Source: Capitulum mitella (taxonomy: Eukaryota > Arthropoda > Thecostraca > Pollicipedomorpha > Pollicipedidae). From it: a stretch of DNA of 64,000 nucleotides. The translations under genes were made by a program, and so were the position numbers. Positions 36,537 to 49,700 of this stretch are shown piece by piece. The stretch spans positions 18,225,382 through 18,289,381 of the forward strand of contig CP099840.1 in the NCBI GenBank assembly GCA_030062745.1, given 5' to 3'. Under the pieces are notes generated by a model. The model saw only the letters and a program-made list of their open reading frames with translations, was not told where the DNA came from and did no database searches. Position 1 is the first letter of the stretch, and each line of letters begins with the position of its first letter.

Positions 36537-36560
36537 GGACGGACGGACGGACGGACGGAC
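36537..36560. repeat. GGAC tetranucleotide run
   Basis: Six tandem GGAC units. Confidence 0.92.
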
Positions 36561-37678
36561 AGCAGCACCCGCTGCCGTCGGGTACCTGATGCGCGCCACT
36601 CGTCCTGATAAGCCCGGCGCCGCCTGACTAGACGCTGAGATACAGGGCGAGGTGACAGGCCGGGCCGAGACCACCAACAGCCGGCCGCTGTTGGCACTAC
36701 GTCTACTGATTGGACCGCAATCGAACAACACAACGCGCCCACAGCTGCAAAACCCAAACATTAACGGACCCCTTCCAGCTATGCACAGTTGGTTTTTGTC
36801 CGACAATGGAAGGGGGGGGGGGGCAACTTGGCCGCCGTTCGCGAAACAATGACCTCAGAGCAGACTAGCATGCTCCACGTAAGATGAGTGAGCCACTTCG
36901 CACACGAAACAAACTACGAGTTTCAAAAGCACACCACAAATATAAGGCTGGGATCTACACGTGCTCTGGCACGTGAAATAACTCCTGCAAAAATATCCTT
37001 TTCAGGGAGATATCACCAACAAAACAAATCCAAAGCGAATACAAATTCCAACTATAAGAAGGCAACGATACAGCAAACGAGCCAAGACAGTCAAGTCGCA
37101 GTCTGTCTGGACAACTATTTGAACATCGAGCCCTTTCCATACTGTACAGACCACTCCCCTGCCACTGGCTTCTGGAGGTCTCGAGATTTCCGTCTATGTC
37201 GGGCGAACAGAGACAACACGAAGCGGCCCAGAACACGTCTGGGACCGACGCACCAACCCCTCTGTCACAGACCAAACACCGGCGCAGACCGCCTGTCTTT
37301 TGCAGTGTCTTTTTTTGCAACACTGGGCCCTAAAATTGTGCTGTTAAACTTCAGGACTTGTGCCGCTCCAGTCGGCAAAATTCCTTGCAAAACGCCCGCT
37401 GAGGTCATGACGGCGCAGGTCCCCGCCCAATAGTCCTGTTTCGTCCTTACTGATCACCAGCGGAACAGACTCCTTCGGTGATCCTGCCCAGAGGAGAGGC
37501 GACTTCACCCAGCAGCGCTGCCGCGTGACGCCAGGCTCTTTCCAATAACGACTCAGCTGCTTGGCTCTTGACGTCACCGTCATGGTGTTCCTCTGATTAT
37601 ACTGCGCGGCGTGACGTTCATTGAAGACATACGGAACAAAGCCGTTTACCACGTGTTCACCACGATGACGCACGGGCT
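36561..37678. other. Region downstream of the VPS13 stop codon
   Basis: No exon recognised; contains a poly-G run near 36809-36821. Probably VPS13 3' UTR and intergenic DNA. No minus-strand AATAAA was found close to the stop codon. Confidence 0.5.
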
Positions 37679-37795
37679 CTACCACATGCCCAGCACGAGG
37701 GCGCGCTCGATCTTGTTCTGCAGCCACTGGAGCAGCTCCGGCTCCTCGGTCTCGATCTCGCGCTGGTCCACGCGGAACCAGTCGTGCCCGTCACT
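37679..37795 (-). CDS. VPS13: VPS13 last exon (C-terminus and stop)
   Basis: Acceptor GTCACGTTACAG; encodes [20 protein letters not shown] and [18 protein letters not shown], then TAG at 37681-37679. The final helix ([12 protein letters not shown]) fits the PH-like domain end seen in VPS13 proteins. Confidence 0.95.
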   Translation of the reverse strand, partial: SDGHDWFRVDQREIETEEPELLQWLQNKIERALVLGMW

Positions 37796-40700
37796 CTGTA
37801 ACGTGACGGACGTTATCGGCCGCAATCGTAACGCAGTCAAGGGGCCGCCTGTGTCGGCAGATAAGTCAGTCTGGCCCAGGACAAGAGGCCTACGCATCGC
37901 ACATTGAGGCACGTTACAGAAAGCCACGAAATACACAGTCCGGCTGCCTTGTGCAATAAATAAGATGCGTACAGTTCTTACACGGCCTGGAAAATGCCAG
38001 GTCACTGTCAAACGACGCTGCAGATATCGCTTGAAATGCCAGACTAGGACTCATTCGAAGCGTCTCAGCCTGGCTCGACAAACATAGTGGTCAGCCCGTG
38101 TCATATTTCTGCGGATGTTTGGTAAGCTTTTCGGCAATCAGTAACGTGCTCTAGACTGTTTCATTGTTTGCCAGCAAATGTCACGAATAACAACACTCTC
38201 AAATGCTGATGCAAAAAATACATGGGCTCCTTGACTGATGACCGCAGACCACACGCGAGCTCCAGAAAAACATCACGATCTTGGACGTAAAAATGGAAAA
38301 ACTATTTTCGTCGTCTTTTTGCACCACACATCCGTATTCGTCTACAATTCGACGCATATCGCATTATCAGAATCGTGCGCATGGAGTAGTAGCGAAGAAA
38401 ATGTTAAAGAACTGAGTACTCTTCAGAAAAATGCCCCAAAATGAACTATTTTTGTGGTTATATGATTTCGAAACATTAAACTTCTTAAAAAAATAATTCA
38501 AATTTGCACCACCGACAGGGCTTGTTGCGTGGCAATGAACAAATTAACACAAGCCCTTCCTTTGGCTAATAATGTCCCACCAGATGTGGGCTGCAGCGAG
38601 ATTCAATACTTCCTGCAACGGCTGGAGATCAGTAAGGGGCAACGCGCAGCCCAGACTACCGACCTTCCTCAGTTTGAGCACCAGCTTGTTGCCTTCGATC
38701 CGTGGCACTCCGTCTAGGTCAGCCACCTCGACTGACCAGTCGAGGTCCCAGCCGGCCCAAACGCGGCACGACTCGAGCATCAGCACGTGGCTGCCGGTCA
38801 CAGGACACACTGGTCACCATAGAGCGGTCATACAGCACGTGGCTGCCGGTCACAGGACATACTGGTCACCATAGAGCGGTCATACAGCACGTGGCTGCCG
38901 GTCACAGGACATACTGGTCACCACAGAGCGAAGTCATACAGCACCATCATGTGGTCATGCAGCACCAGCAACCGATCAAACAACACTACATAAGCGCCAT
39001 GACGTGGCGACTCAGTACCGACGGCACGTCATACAGCACCGACGGCCGGCCATGCAGCACAACATACCGGTCGCCACCGCCAAAATATTCAGCACCCGCA
39101 AACGGCCACGGGGGCATAGAGCGCCAAACACCGGTCATGCAGCATCACTATCTGACAATTAAGCACGGACAAACAGTCATACAGCACCAACATCTGACAA
39201 TTCATCACTGACAACCAGCCATACAGCACCACCTTCTGACAATTCAGCACTGACAAACAGTCATACAGCACCATCATCTGACAACTCAGCACTCACAAAC
39301 AGCCGCACAGCACCACCATCTGACAATTAAGTACTGACAAACAGTCATACAGCACCATCATCTGACAATTAAGTACTGACAAACATACAGCACCATCATC
39401 TGACAATTCAGCACTCACAAATAGCCGCACAGCACCACCATCTGACAATTAAGTACTGACAAACAGTCATACAGCACCACCATTCGACCATACAGCGCTA
39501 TAGTTATGTATCCTCCTCGCCGGTCATACATCAGCACCATCTGACCACACAGCACTCCCACCCAGTCATACATCGCCAGTGGCTTGTCACGCGGTACCAC
39601 CACCTGCCCGAGCAGCACCAGCGACAGGTCAGGCGGCAGCGGCGGGGCCGTCACAGAGAGAGCACCTGCCCGGCCGCGTGACGCCGCCGCTCCTGCCGGC
39701 CACACGGCGCCAGACGGCCGATAAAACCACACGGCCGGCGGCCGGCGCGTGAGGTCGCCTGCCGCCGGCCGACCCACCGGACACACTTCTCACCTCGCCG
39801 GGTCCGCTAAGAGCGCCGGACGTGTAACGGTCTGCAACGCTGTGGTCGGTGGCAAAACAAGAACCGCGCGGCGCGGCGCAAACGGAAAACGAACAAAAAC
39901 CTTCCGGGGTTAAGGGAAACGGGACTTTTGAGCTCCACCGGTCTGCCAGATCGGTCGAAGAGCGGACAGCCGGCTGTGCGGTGCCGGACAGTGGCGCCCT
40001 TACCGGTCCGTCACCAGACAGATGTCGCTCTTCTCGTGCGTGCTGAGGGCCGCGTGTGCCAGGTACATGTCAGTCCTGGCCAACCGACCTTCGCAGATGG
40101 AGCCCAGCAGGTACTGGCCGCGAGCCGCATACGGCGAGAACGGCCGCACGCCCTGCAGACGGGGTCAGGCCAGGTCAGGTCAGGCCAGTATCTCGGCCAG
40201 ACCGGGCAGGGATCCCGGCCAGTCGACCGCAGACCGCCGCCGCACGGCACGGCAGAAAAACGCGCCGCGCCACTGCGCCAACACGCCAACAGAAGCCCGG
40301 GTCAGAGTCCAGAGAGCCGGGCAGGCGGTCGTACAGGGCAGGTGTCGTCTGGTGGCCAGCAAACTCCACTCAAGCTGAAGCGCTTTAGGTCGAGTCCGGA
40401 TGATAACAGGATTTTCGCTTTGGGCCGCGACAGTCGAGCTAAGTGGCTGCTCCGATCAACTCTACAGTCAAAATTATCAAGAAATAATTGTGAAACATGC
40501 TACTGCCGAACAGCACACCAGTTTACACGTCGCGCTATCACACCGTGTCGCGGATGGTGTCACGTTATCGCACCGTGTCAGGTCTGATGACGTGCGATGA
40601 ACTTCCTTATTGGAGGTAACGTGACGTCACAGCAACATGCCGGCGTTAATGTGACGTCATCGCGCCAAATCCGGACTGATGTGGCGTCATGGAAACTACA

Positions 40701-43700
40701 ATGATGCTGATGTCACGTTACCATAGCATGTCTTGTCTGACCATAGCATGTCTTGTCTGACACGAAAGCACGGTATTATAACGCAGACCATGTCACGTCA
40801 CCGTACCGTATCGGGGCCGGTATTACGTCACCGTACCGTGTTGGGATTGATGTGGCGGGGCAGTCGTGTTCGGATGACCTGTTCGCCGAGTTCGACGGCA
40901 CGAGACACGCCGTCCATCGCCATGGCAACCATGTCCAGCACGCCTCCGGCCGGCTTGGTCAGAAGGCCGAGCAGGCCACGGCCCACGCCACGGAAGAAGC
41001 CCTCCACACCGGCCTCTCTACTGCCTACAGGTCACGCCAGGTCACCACTGGTCAGCACAGATCGGCGTCGGAACAATGAAGCAGGCCCAGTGATGGCTTT
41101 ATCGGCATTGCCCAGCCAGCTGTGTGGAATGGGTAGAACAGATCCACGCGGGATCCACGCAAAGGAATACCCCTAAAATTTTCGTCTGTCATAGCACACG
41201 CCGGTACCAGCCACATTGACTACGGTCACCCACACGTCCACGCAGCCATTTGAGTATGCCGGCGACCTGTTCACTTTCTCGGCAGCAAGGAACAAATTAT
41301 ATTCGCATCGCCGATGCACGCGTACACGACACGGGAAATTCACAAGCACATTTCCTCGATATGAAAAAATAGCTCAACCGTCTCCATCAAGCCTTCACTA
41401 CACGGAAACAAAGACAATAACTAAGCCTGTTTCCAGCCCGGTAAATGTGTTAATCCGGCAGCTGATGCTGGGTTACGTCACCATGCACTCGATCGATATG
41501 GCCACGGGTATAGGAGGTTACAGGAGTCATGAAGCACAGAGATGCCTAGAAGTATGGACAAGATACCCATACACGTCCATTTATGGGGATAGGTGGCACA
41601 AGTCGAGCAATATCACACAATCCCAAGACATCGAATTATCCTGGTTTTAATATGCCTAGTATAAAGCCATACAACCACAAGACCCGACGAAATGCCACTA
41701 AATAAATATCTATGCTTGGACCTGCATATCTTCTAGTGATAACCTGCATATATGTATATTATCACTGGTTTCTTGGCGTAAAATAACAACAGATTCAAAA
41801 TGGAGGCTGCATAAATCTGACAGAAAATATGACCTGAGACTTGTAAGGTTTACACTACGTCTACAATGAGAGGTCTACACTGACCACCCGTGGCATTATG
41901 ACACGCTGCACACTATCGGCATTTGATTGATTATTGGGGCTTTGGGGCGCACCGACTTCGAGGTCATTCGGCGCCCACTATCGGCAATTTTACAGCAGCA
42001 GTGTGTCCATATAGATCAAGGAAACCCAAAAAAAACGCAAAATCTCTCACATCATAGACTTTATTATACCATTTCGACAATATCAATTTTGTTTTCGCCA
42101 AAAAGTGTAAAACTGGTGGCGTAACGAGGGGTCCTGAAATTGGACGACGCTGCGCCGTTCCGTTACGGGGTCATCCGTAGAGGAGACAATGCACCCCCCC
42201 GCAAGTTGGGGGTTCAAGGAAGAGCCAGCTATCCTGGTGACTAAGCTCTGAGAAGGTGCATCATCAGACCACGCAGGACCAGCCTGACACCCATGACACC
42301 GGGAGTTGGCACAAGCACGTCCTCAGCCCTGACGGGTTACATCATCGGATCAAACCGGCCAAACCTGACGTCAGCACGACACCACTGCCTGAAGTCGCTA
42401 CCAAAAACAGCTCACCTCTGACGGGATGCATCACCAGACCAGACAGACCCAGCACGATGCCCATGACGAACGTCCTGCCGGCGGACAGCAGCGTTTCCGG
42501 CAGGCCACCGCGCTGGTTCATCCACGTTCCTCCGCTTCTGCAGACACAAGAGCCGCTGAGGTACAGGCTGAACAAATCGGAGCCGGTGTGCAGGCTACAG
42601 GCACGACTGGGTCACGGCGTATCTGTTAACATCATCGGGGTGATTTACCACCCAATATCACGCTATCCCATTTCACACAGCGTTCGCCCGTAACAAAAGC
42701 CTTCGGATGGAGTAATTAGCTTTCAGCAGAACTTCGGCTGCAGACGATCCGTGATACTCCTGGTGTTCAGTGCACAACCGTTTACCCAGCGGCAACCAAT
42801 TCGGCAAATGACTCCGTTCTACGTCAATTGCCTATTCCCTTTGTTTTGCCGACTTTCACGTTTTCTTCGGGTATCACGTCAAAAACACTAAGTTCCTTCT
42901 CACTCCAGCACCGTCTCAACATAATCCCAATGTTCATCGTCATCGATTTCACCTGCCAACATCTTCGGGTACACCCTACGAAGTGCAATGTGGGCTCCCG
43001 AACTCCGCGTACCACGACACGGCGACCCGCCGGCCTCGACTCCGGGCGGCTCACCCGCTTGTAGTCCTCGTCGAAGCTGAGCACGGAGAGCATGTTGCCG
43101 ACCGACTCCGTCAGCAGCGAGACCGAGGTGGCGGCGCCTCCAATCACGTGACCAAACAGGCTCTGAGCGCCACGGGCCACGCCCTCGGCAAACTCCTCCG
43201 GCCCAGACATGGCGCCCTGGCAACGGAGCAGGCGCTTTGTGTAGCGACCTGGGGACCGATAATAGTGGCCCGGGGACGGATCGTATTGTGACCTGGGGGA
43301 CCGATAATAGTGGCCTGGGGACGGATCGTATTGTGACTTGGGGGACCGATAATAGTGGCCTGGGGACGGATCGTATTCACCTGGGGTACCAATAATAGTG
43401 GCCTGGGTACGGATCGTATTGACCTGGGGGACCAATAATAGTGGCCTGGGGACGGATCGTATTGACCTGGGGGACCAATAATAGTGGCCTGGGGACGGAT
43501 CGTATTCACCTGGGGGACCAATAATAGTGGCCCGGGGACGGATCGTATTCACCTGGGGGACCAATAATAGTGGCCTGGGGACGGATCGTATTCACCTGGG
43601 GGACCAATAATAGTGGCCCGGGGACGGATCGTATTGACCTGGGGGCCAATAATAGTGGCCTGGGGACGGATCGTATTCACCTGGGGGACCAATAATAGTG

Positions 43701-46700
43701 GCCCGGGGACGGATCGTATTGACCTGGGGGACCAATAATAGTGGCCCGGGGACGGATCGTATTCACCTGGGGGACCAATAATAGTGGCCTGGGGACGGAT
43801 CGTATTCACCTGGGGGACCGATAATAGTGGCCTGGGGACGGATCGTATTGACCTGGGGGACCGATAATAGTGGCCTGGGGACGGATCGTATTGACCTGGG
43901 GGACCAATAATAGTGGCCTGGGGACGGATCGTATTCACCTGGGGGACCAATAATAGTGGCCTGGGGACGGATCGTATTCACCTGGGGGACCAATAATAGT
44001 GGCCCGGGGACGGATCGTATTGACCTGGGGGACCAATAAAAGTGGCCTGGGGACGGATCGTATTCACCTGGGGGACCGATAATAGTGGCCTGGGGACGGA
44101 TCGTATTGACCTGGGGGACCAATAATAGTGGCCTGGGGACGGATCGTATTCACCTGGGGGACCAATAATAGTGGCCTGGGGACGGATCGTATTGACCTGG
44201 GGGACCAATAATAGTGGCCTGGGGACGGATCGTATTGACCTGGGGGACCGATAATAGTGGCCTGGTGACGGATCGTATTGACCTGGGGGACCAATAATAG
44301 TGGCCTGGGGACGGATCGTATTGACCTGGGGGACCAATAATAGTGGCCTGGGGACGGATCGTATTGACCTGGGGGACCAATAATAGTGGCCTGGGGACGG
44401 AGCAGAGGCGGCAAGACGCAACGGAAGCAAAACGGGAGCTTAACATGGTGTTCCAATCAATGGTGTCCCAAAGATGCACAGGCGGACGGAGGCTCTGTTA
44501 TACGATGTTCTTGGGACGGTGGCCCACTAATGTGAGCTCCAAAGGAGGTTCTGTCAGACATGGTGTTCGGGAGAGACTGATAGCCAGAAGCCCTCAGCAG
44601 CCACGGGGCCAGACTGTATTTTCAGTAACTATATGGGGAATCGGTATGGGGGCAGTCTAAGAGAACACTGCCAATGTCAAGCGATGTAATCGTTGCTGCA
44701 ATGGGTTCTTGTGTTCACTGAGTTGTTATGCTCCTGGCACCAAACACGCTCAAGGACGGCAACGAAATCAAAACCTATCACGAGTTACTAGTCTTCCAAT
44801 GGCTACTGGCCTGACTCAATGTGGCTGCGGGACCATCACGCACGCGTTACACGGGCAACTAAGAAGCTCGAGCCCGTCATGCCAATGAACGTGATCGAGA
44901 CGTTCTGTCGGCCTGAGCGGCCACCTACCAGGTACGGCTCGTAGAAAAAGTCTGACACGCCGTGGGCGAAGTCCTTGATGAGACCGTATGGGTTTCCTAG
45001 GACGTCCAGACCAAGGATAAGCACGTACACCTGGGCAAACAGCAGTCTGATTACGAGGAATCAGGCGACCCACGGCGCAGGAGGCGACGGCAGTAAACCG
45101 GCAGGAGTACAGTACAGCTGACCATCGCTCAGGGCAAGTCTCTACGGGCTGCAGACTTCGGAAGAACTCACCAGTGATCACATCCGTTATTTGGTTTGTC
45201 AATCAAATACATTTACGGCTTAGTCTTTATAAACAAATAACATTTTGCACACAGGTTTAAGTAGCGCATACATTTAAACTTTCAAGCAGTGAAGACTGCA
45301 GCTCGTATTGCAATCATTACCGAACACTTCCTCAATGACATACCAATATGTAGAGGAACCGGGATTTTCCCGGATGACCGAATAATATACGAACAGAACA
45401 GAGATGACATAATCACGTCCAGTCTCACAATGCCAGCCATCAGTATCACTTCCGATATCATTCCTTGAGGATTAAGCCTTCGACATAACAAAAGATCATA
45501 TTCCTAACTCCGCAGTCCCGACAGGAGCTGATAACACCAGAAACATTCGCCCCGATGTCAGGCTGATACGTGATTCAATGAGCGGCCGCTAGGTGGCGTG
45601 AGCCGCGGTGCGGCACAGCCAGAAGTCGGGGGCGAACTGGCAGCGTCAGCACTGACCTCCTGCAGCAGCTGATACTTGTAGTGGTCTCTGGCCTCCACCA
45701 GCAGGTCGGCAGAGGTCATGGTGATGCCGCGACGCTCGAAGTAACCCAGCCTGCGGGCACGACAAGCCGTTAGTCAGGGGGACCCAGCACAAACAACAAC
45801 CAGGTGACCAAGGAATGACGCATTGCGCAGAATGCAGCAAAACGTCATCCCTGAATGTCCATCATGACATGGCAAGCTGCTGACATGAATGAGTTCCAGA
45901 CAAAGCAACATTAACATGGAACGACAGGTGCAACATTCCCGCTCGACAAGGAGGGAATCCCACCATGACAGCAAAAAACTGCAATGTGGAAAAGTAGAGT
46001 TCCCAAGCCGAGGCCCGGTAGTCTCAACGCAAATAACGGAAAATCTTCCCAGCAGACAATCGAGTCCTGAATCCCGTCACCGGCCCGCGCTCAAAGTACG
46101 ACCAAAGGGCAACGGGAAACTACCGGCCAGACGGCCCACACAGTACCCAGCCTTCCGTAATCTCTGGTGACGGCCATCAGGTTAACCCTATTCCCGGAGG
46201 GCTAAACGGTACGGCCGATTCCCAGCCGGGGAGGGGCAGATTCGGCCCTCTGAGATCTCGAGAACTAAACATCCGATTTCATCGCAAAAAACGGCAATCG
46301 ATTTACCATGACGTAAACACACTTAAAAAAGTCTTCAGAATTTTGAAAGGGGTAGATACAGAGGCAAACATGTAAAAATGGGGGCATTTTTGGACTTTTT
46401 ATACCTCTGTTGTTTATGGACCGATTTCGATCAAACTGGCATGAATCGAGAGATTATGGATAGGACTTTTACCATTGATACACACATTTGAAATTTTGAG
46501 AACATTCGTAGCGTTCACAGGGTTTCAAAAACAGGAGGATTAGTTTTTCAACAACTGAATGAATAAAAAAGATAAAAACATTTTTTTTTTGGCTTCTGCT
46601 AGTCATGTTATGCTGAAAAAGTACAAATCGTATTACAATGTTTGCATAATATTAGCAAAGGCGGTGCAAGGGACATAAAGAGGGAACTGCCACGGTCACA

Positions 46701-49700
46701 TGTTCTTCAGATCAACTTATGACCTATGACCTTAAATGGTTTCCAGTGGCCTTGGAGCCACTTGGAACGATCTCGTGTGCATTTAATATAATCTGAAAAC
46801 GTTTTCAATCATTGCAATTCACCCTATTTCAAAAATTCTATTTTACGGCTATTGTGATATAGAGTACGCGCACTTACATTTTAGGTCATAGCTTCGTGAC
46901 CCGACCTGATACCAAGCTGAAACTTGGTACACAAGTAGAGGGCACTCTTCCACGTCATATATATTTCGGGTCTGACATTTGAAAAAATACCGCCGAAATT
47001 ATTACTATGAAACCAAATTTTGAACTTTACCTGGCCTTATACAGAGACCTCAGATAAACAAAATTGGATCTGTATGTTTTCAAACTGTTTAGCTATACAT
47101 CCGTGAAAAGTTTTAAGTTCTATCTTAAAAAGGCTATTTTTGACAGTCATTTTCCTTTTACCCTCAACAGGGCCAAAAATGACCTGAGGTGCTCCCCAAA
47201 AACGTTGCCTGACTCCGACCCTGAGCAAAACAGCAGAAATTTTGTCACGGTACGTAGAAGGAATAGCTAGCAAAAGTTACCACATTTCGTAAAACTGCGT
47301 CAAAAACTCTGAAACTGGCGAGCAAAAAACCTGAGGGGGCCAATTCAGCCCCCCTGCCGGGAGCTTCTCTACCCATCTCAACCGTAACGCATTAAGAGCG
47401 GTAACACCTTCTCCAGCCACACGGCTTACCCAGGATCTGAGATCGATAATCATACGGTTTATGCAGCATTTTCCGACGCCATCAGAGTGCATTTGATCCG
47501 ACCCCAGCGTCAGTGACCTCGTCTAATCTAATGCGACCCTGACATGACCTTGGCGATGACGATCGTCTGACCCAGTGTGGTCCCAATGACCTGGTCTAAG
47601 CATCGGTGCCGTATATGACATAGGCGTTGGTGACCTGTGTGACAGTGCGACCCTGATCTAATCTCTGAATCAGTGACCTCTGTAACTGTGTGTGGCCCTA
47701 GCCTGATCTCGGGGTCGGCGACCTCTGTGACGGCACGTGACTCTGACCTGGTCTCGGCGTCGATGACCCCTGTAACGATGTGTGATTCTGACCTGATCTC
47801 TGCGTAAGTGACCTCTGTGACGGTGTGTGACTCTGACTTAATCTCTGCGTCAGTGGCCTCTGTGATGGTGTGTGACCCTCCCCTGATCTCTATGTCGGTG
47901 ACCTCTGTGGCGGCGTGTGATTCTGACCTGATCTCTGCGTCGGTGACCTCTGTGACGGTGTGCGACTCTGACCTGATCTCAGCGTCGGTGACCTCTGTAA
48001 TAGGGGCGCCGATACTCTCGGCCAGGAAGCCGAGCAGGTCCCGTTTCCAGGCGGCCGAGTCTGGCCGGGCTCCGCCTGGCAGCGGCGCTCCACGCGGTGA
48101 GAACGAGAACGACAACTTCAGCGGAGACAGGTGCACGAACTCGATGACGGCCCGCTCCAGTCGCTCCATCGTCTGCCGGCGGCGGCGGCCAGTGAGCGAC
48201 GCTAAACACACTGCGGCTCTCAAAAGGCGACAGCCGGCTTTACCTTCTGAATGGTACACCGCTTTCGCCGCTCCTCGACAGTGTGATGGCCGGCAGTGCA
48301 GTGTGCGCCATAAGCCACAGAGCGCAATAAACGAATCACTTTTCTTCGTTACAAAGCAGCTGTGAGAGGTGCACAACAACACTCGCTGGTTCTTTCGTGC
48401 AAGAGTGCAGTAAACGTACGTAAAAGTAAACAGATACGCATTCGGCATAAGAGCGCTGCCAAAAATTGAGGGTACATATCTCCATCCGTCCCGGGCTGTC
48501 TATCTTAAGCCGGTCAACCTTCAGTATCGCACCAGCTCCTTGCGGCTGTCTCCCACAGACCGCACCAGCCTCCAGTGCCTGGCACCAGCAAACCTACCGT
48601 CGACTTGGATTGCACTAGAGGCTGGTGGGCGGCCGACAGGTCCTGGACGAGCCCAATCTGGCTGCTCGGGGGAGGCGGCAACAGTGGCATCACCAGGTCG
48701 AACAGGGAGACCAGCAGACCCTTGTCGACCTCCAGAGAGAACTCCTGCACCAGCACCTTCAGATGCCTGCCCGGCACAAACGAAGCCAATAATCCAACGC
48801 CACGCCTGGGCGCCTGCTACGCACGTCCCGTGTCAGCTTACGGCCAGCCATCAAAAAGAAAAACTCCAAAATACAGCAGCAGATCCAAACGCCACAAAAT
48901 TTACAATGAGTATGTTATCCTCCATTCGACAACATGGTTCAAGCGGGAGCCCGTTGACGGTCAAAGCAGCATCATAGGTATAGGAATAACGACAGTGGCA
49001 GGGCATTGCAGAGTAGCAAACGTGTGCGAGTAACCCAGGGAGAAGCAGCAGCCCACCTTAGGTTTGGTGGGGCATCCTGGGAGCCGTCCCGCACTAGCAG
49101 GCACGCCTCCAGGAACGGCGCCACGCCGTGCTTCTCCGCCACCCGGCGGGGCGGCGCCACGCGGTGGAGCACCACAGGGAACACCGCGCCCGGGATCTGA
49201 CAGTCCACCTGGCCAGAACACAGGGGAACAGTCGGTCAACGGAGCCCGGAATCTGGCAGTCCACCTGGCCAGAACACAGGGGAACAATCGGTCAACAGAA
49301 CCCGGATCTCGCAGTCCTCCTGCCGGGAACACGGGAACACTTGGTCACCAGAGCCTGGGATATGATAGTTCACCTGGCAGTAACAAAGGGAAATATTTGG
49401 TCACCAAAACCTGGGATATGGCAGCCCACCTGGCCGGAAAACGGGAATACTTGGTCACCAGAGCCCGGAACATGACATTCCACCCAGCGACAACAAAGGG
49501 AAACATTTGGTCACCGAAGCCTGGGATATGGCAGTCCACCTGGCGGGAAAACAGAGAAACAACACAGCCCGGTATCTGACGACCCACTGCACGCTACGGA
49601 AAGGAAACCTGGCGTCAGACAAGCCAGATACAAAACTGCATGACAGGAAAGGAAACAAATGCACGAGAACATGGTGTGCTCAAACAACGCGAGTAACTTG

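Noticed and set aside
43217..44405. CRISPR-like regular array
   Set aside because: Units are contiguous with no unique spacers, and the context is a eukaryotic intron.
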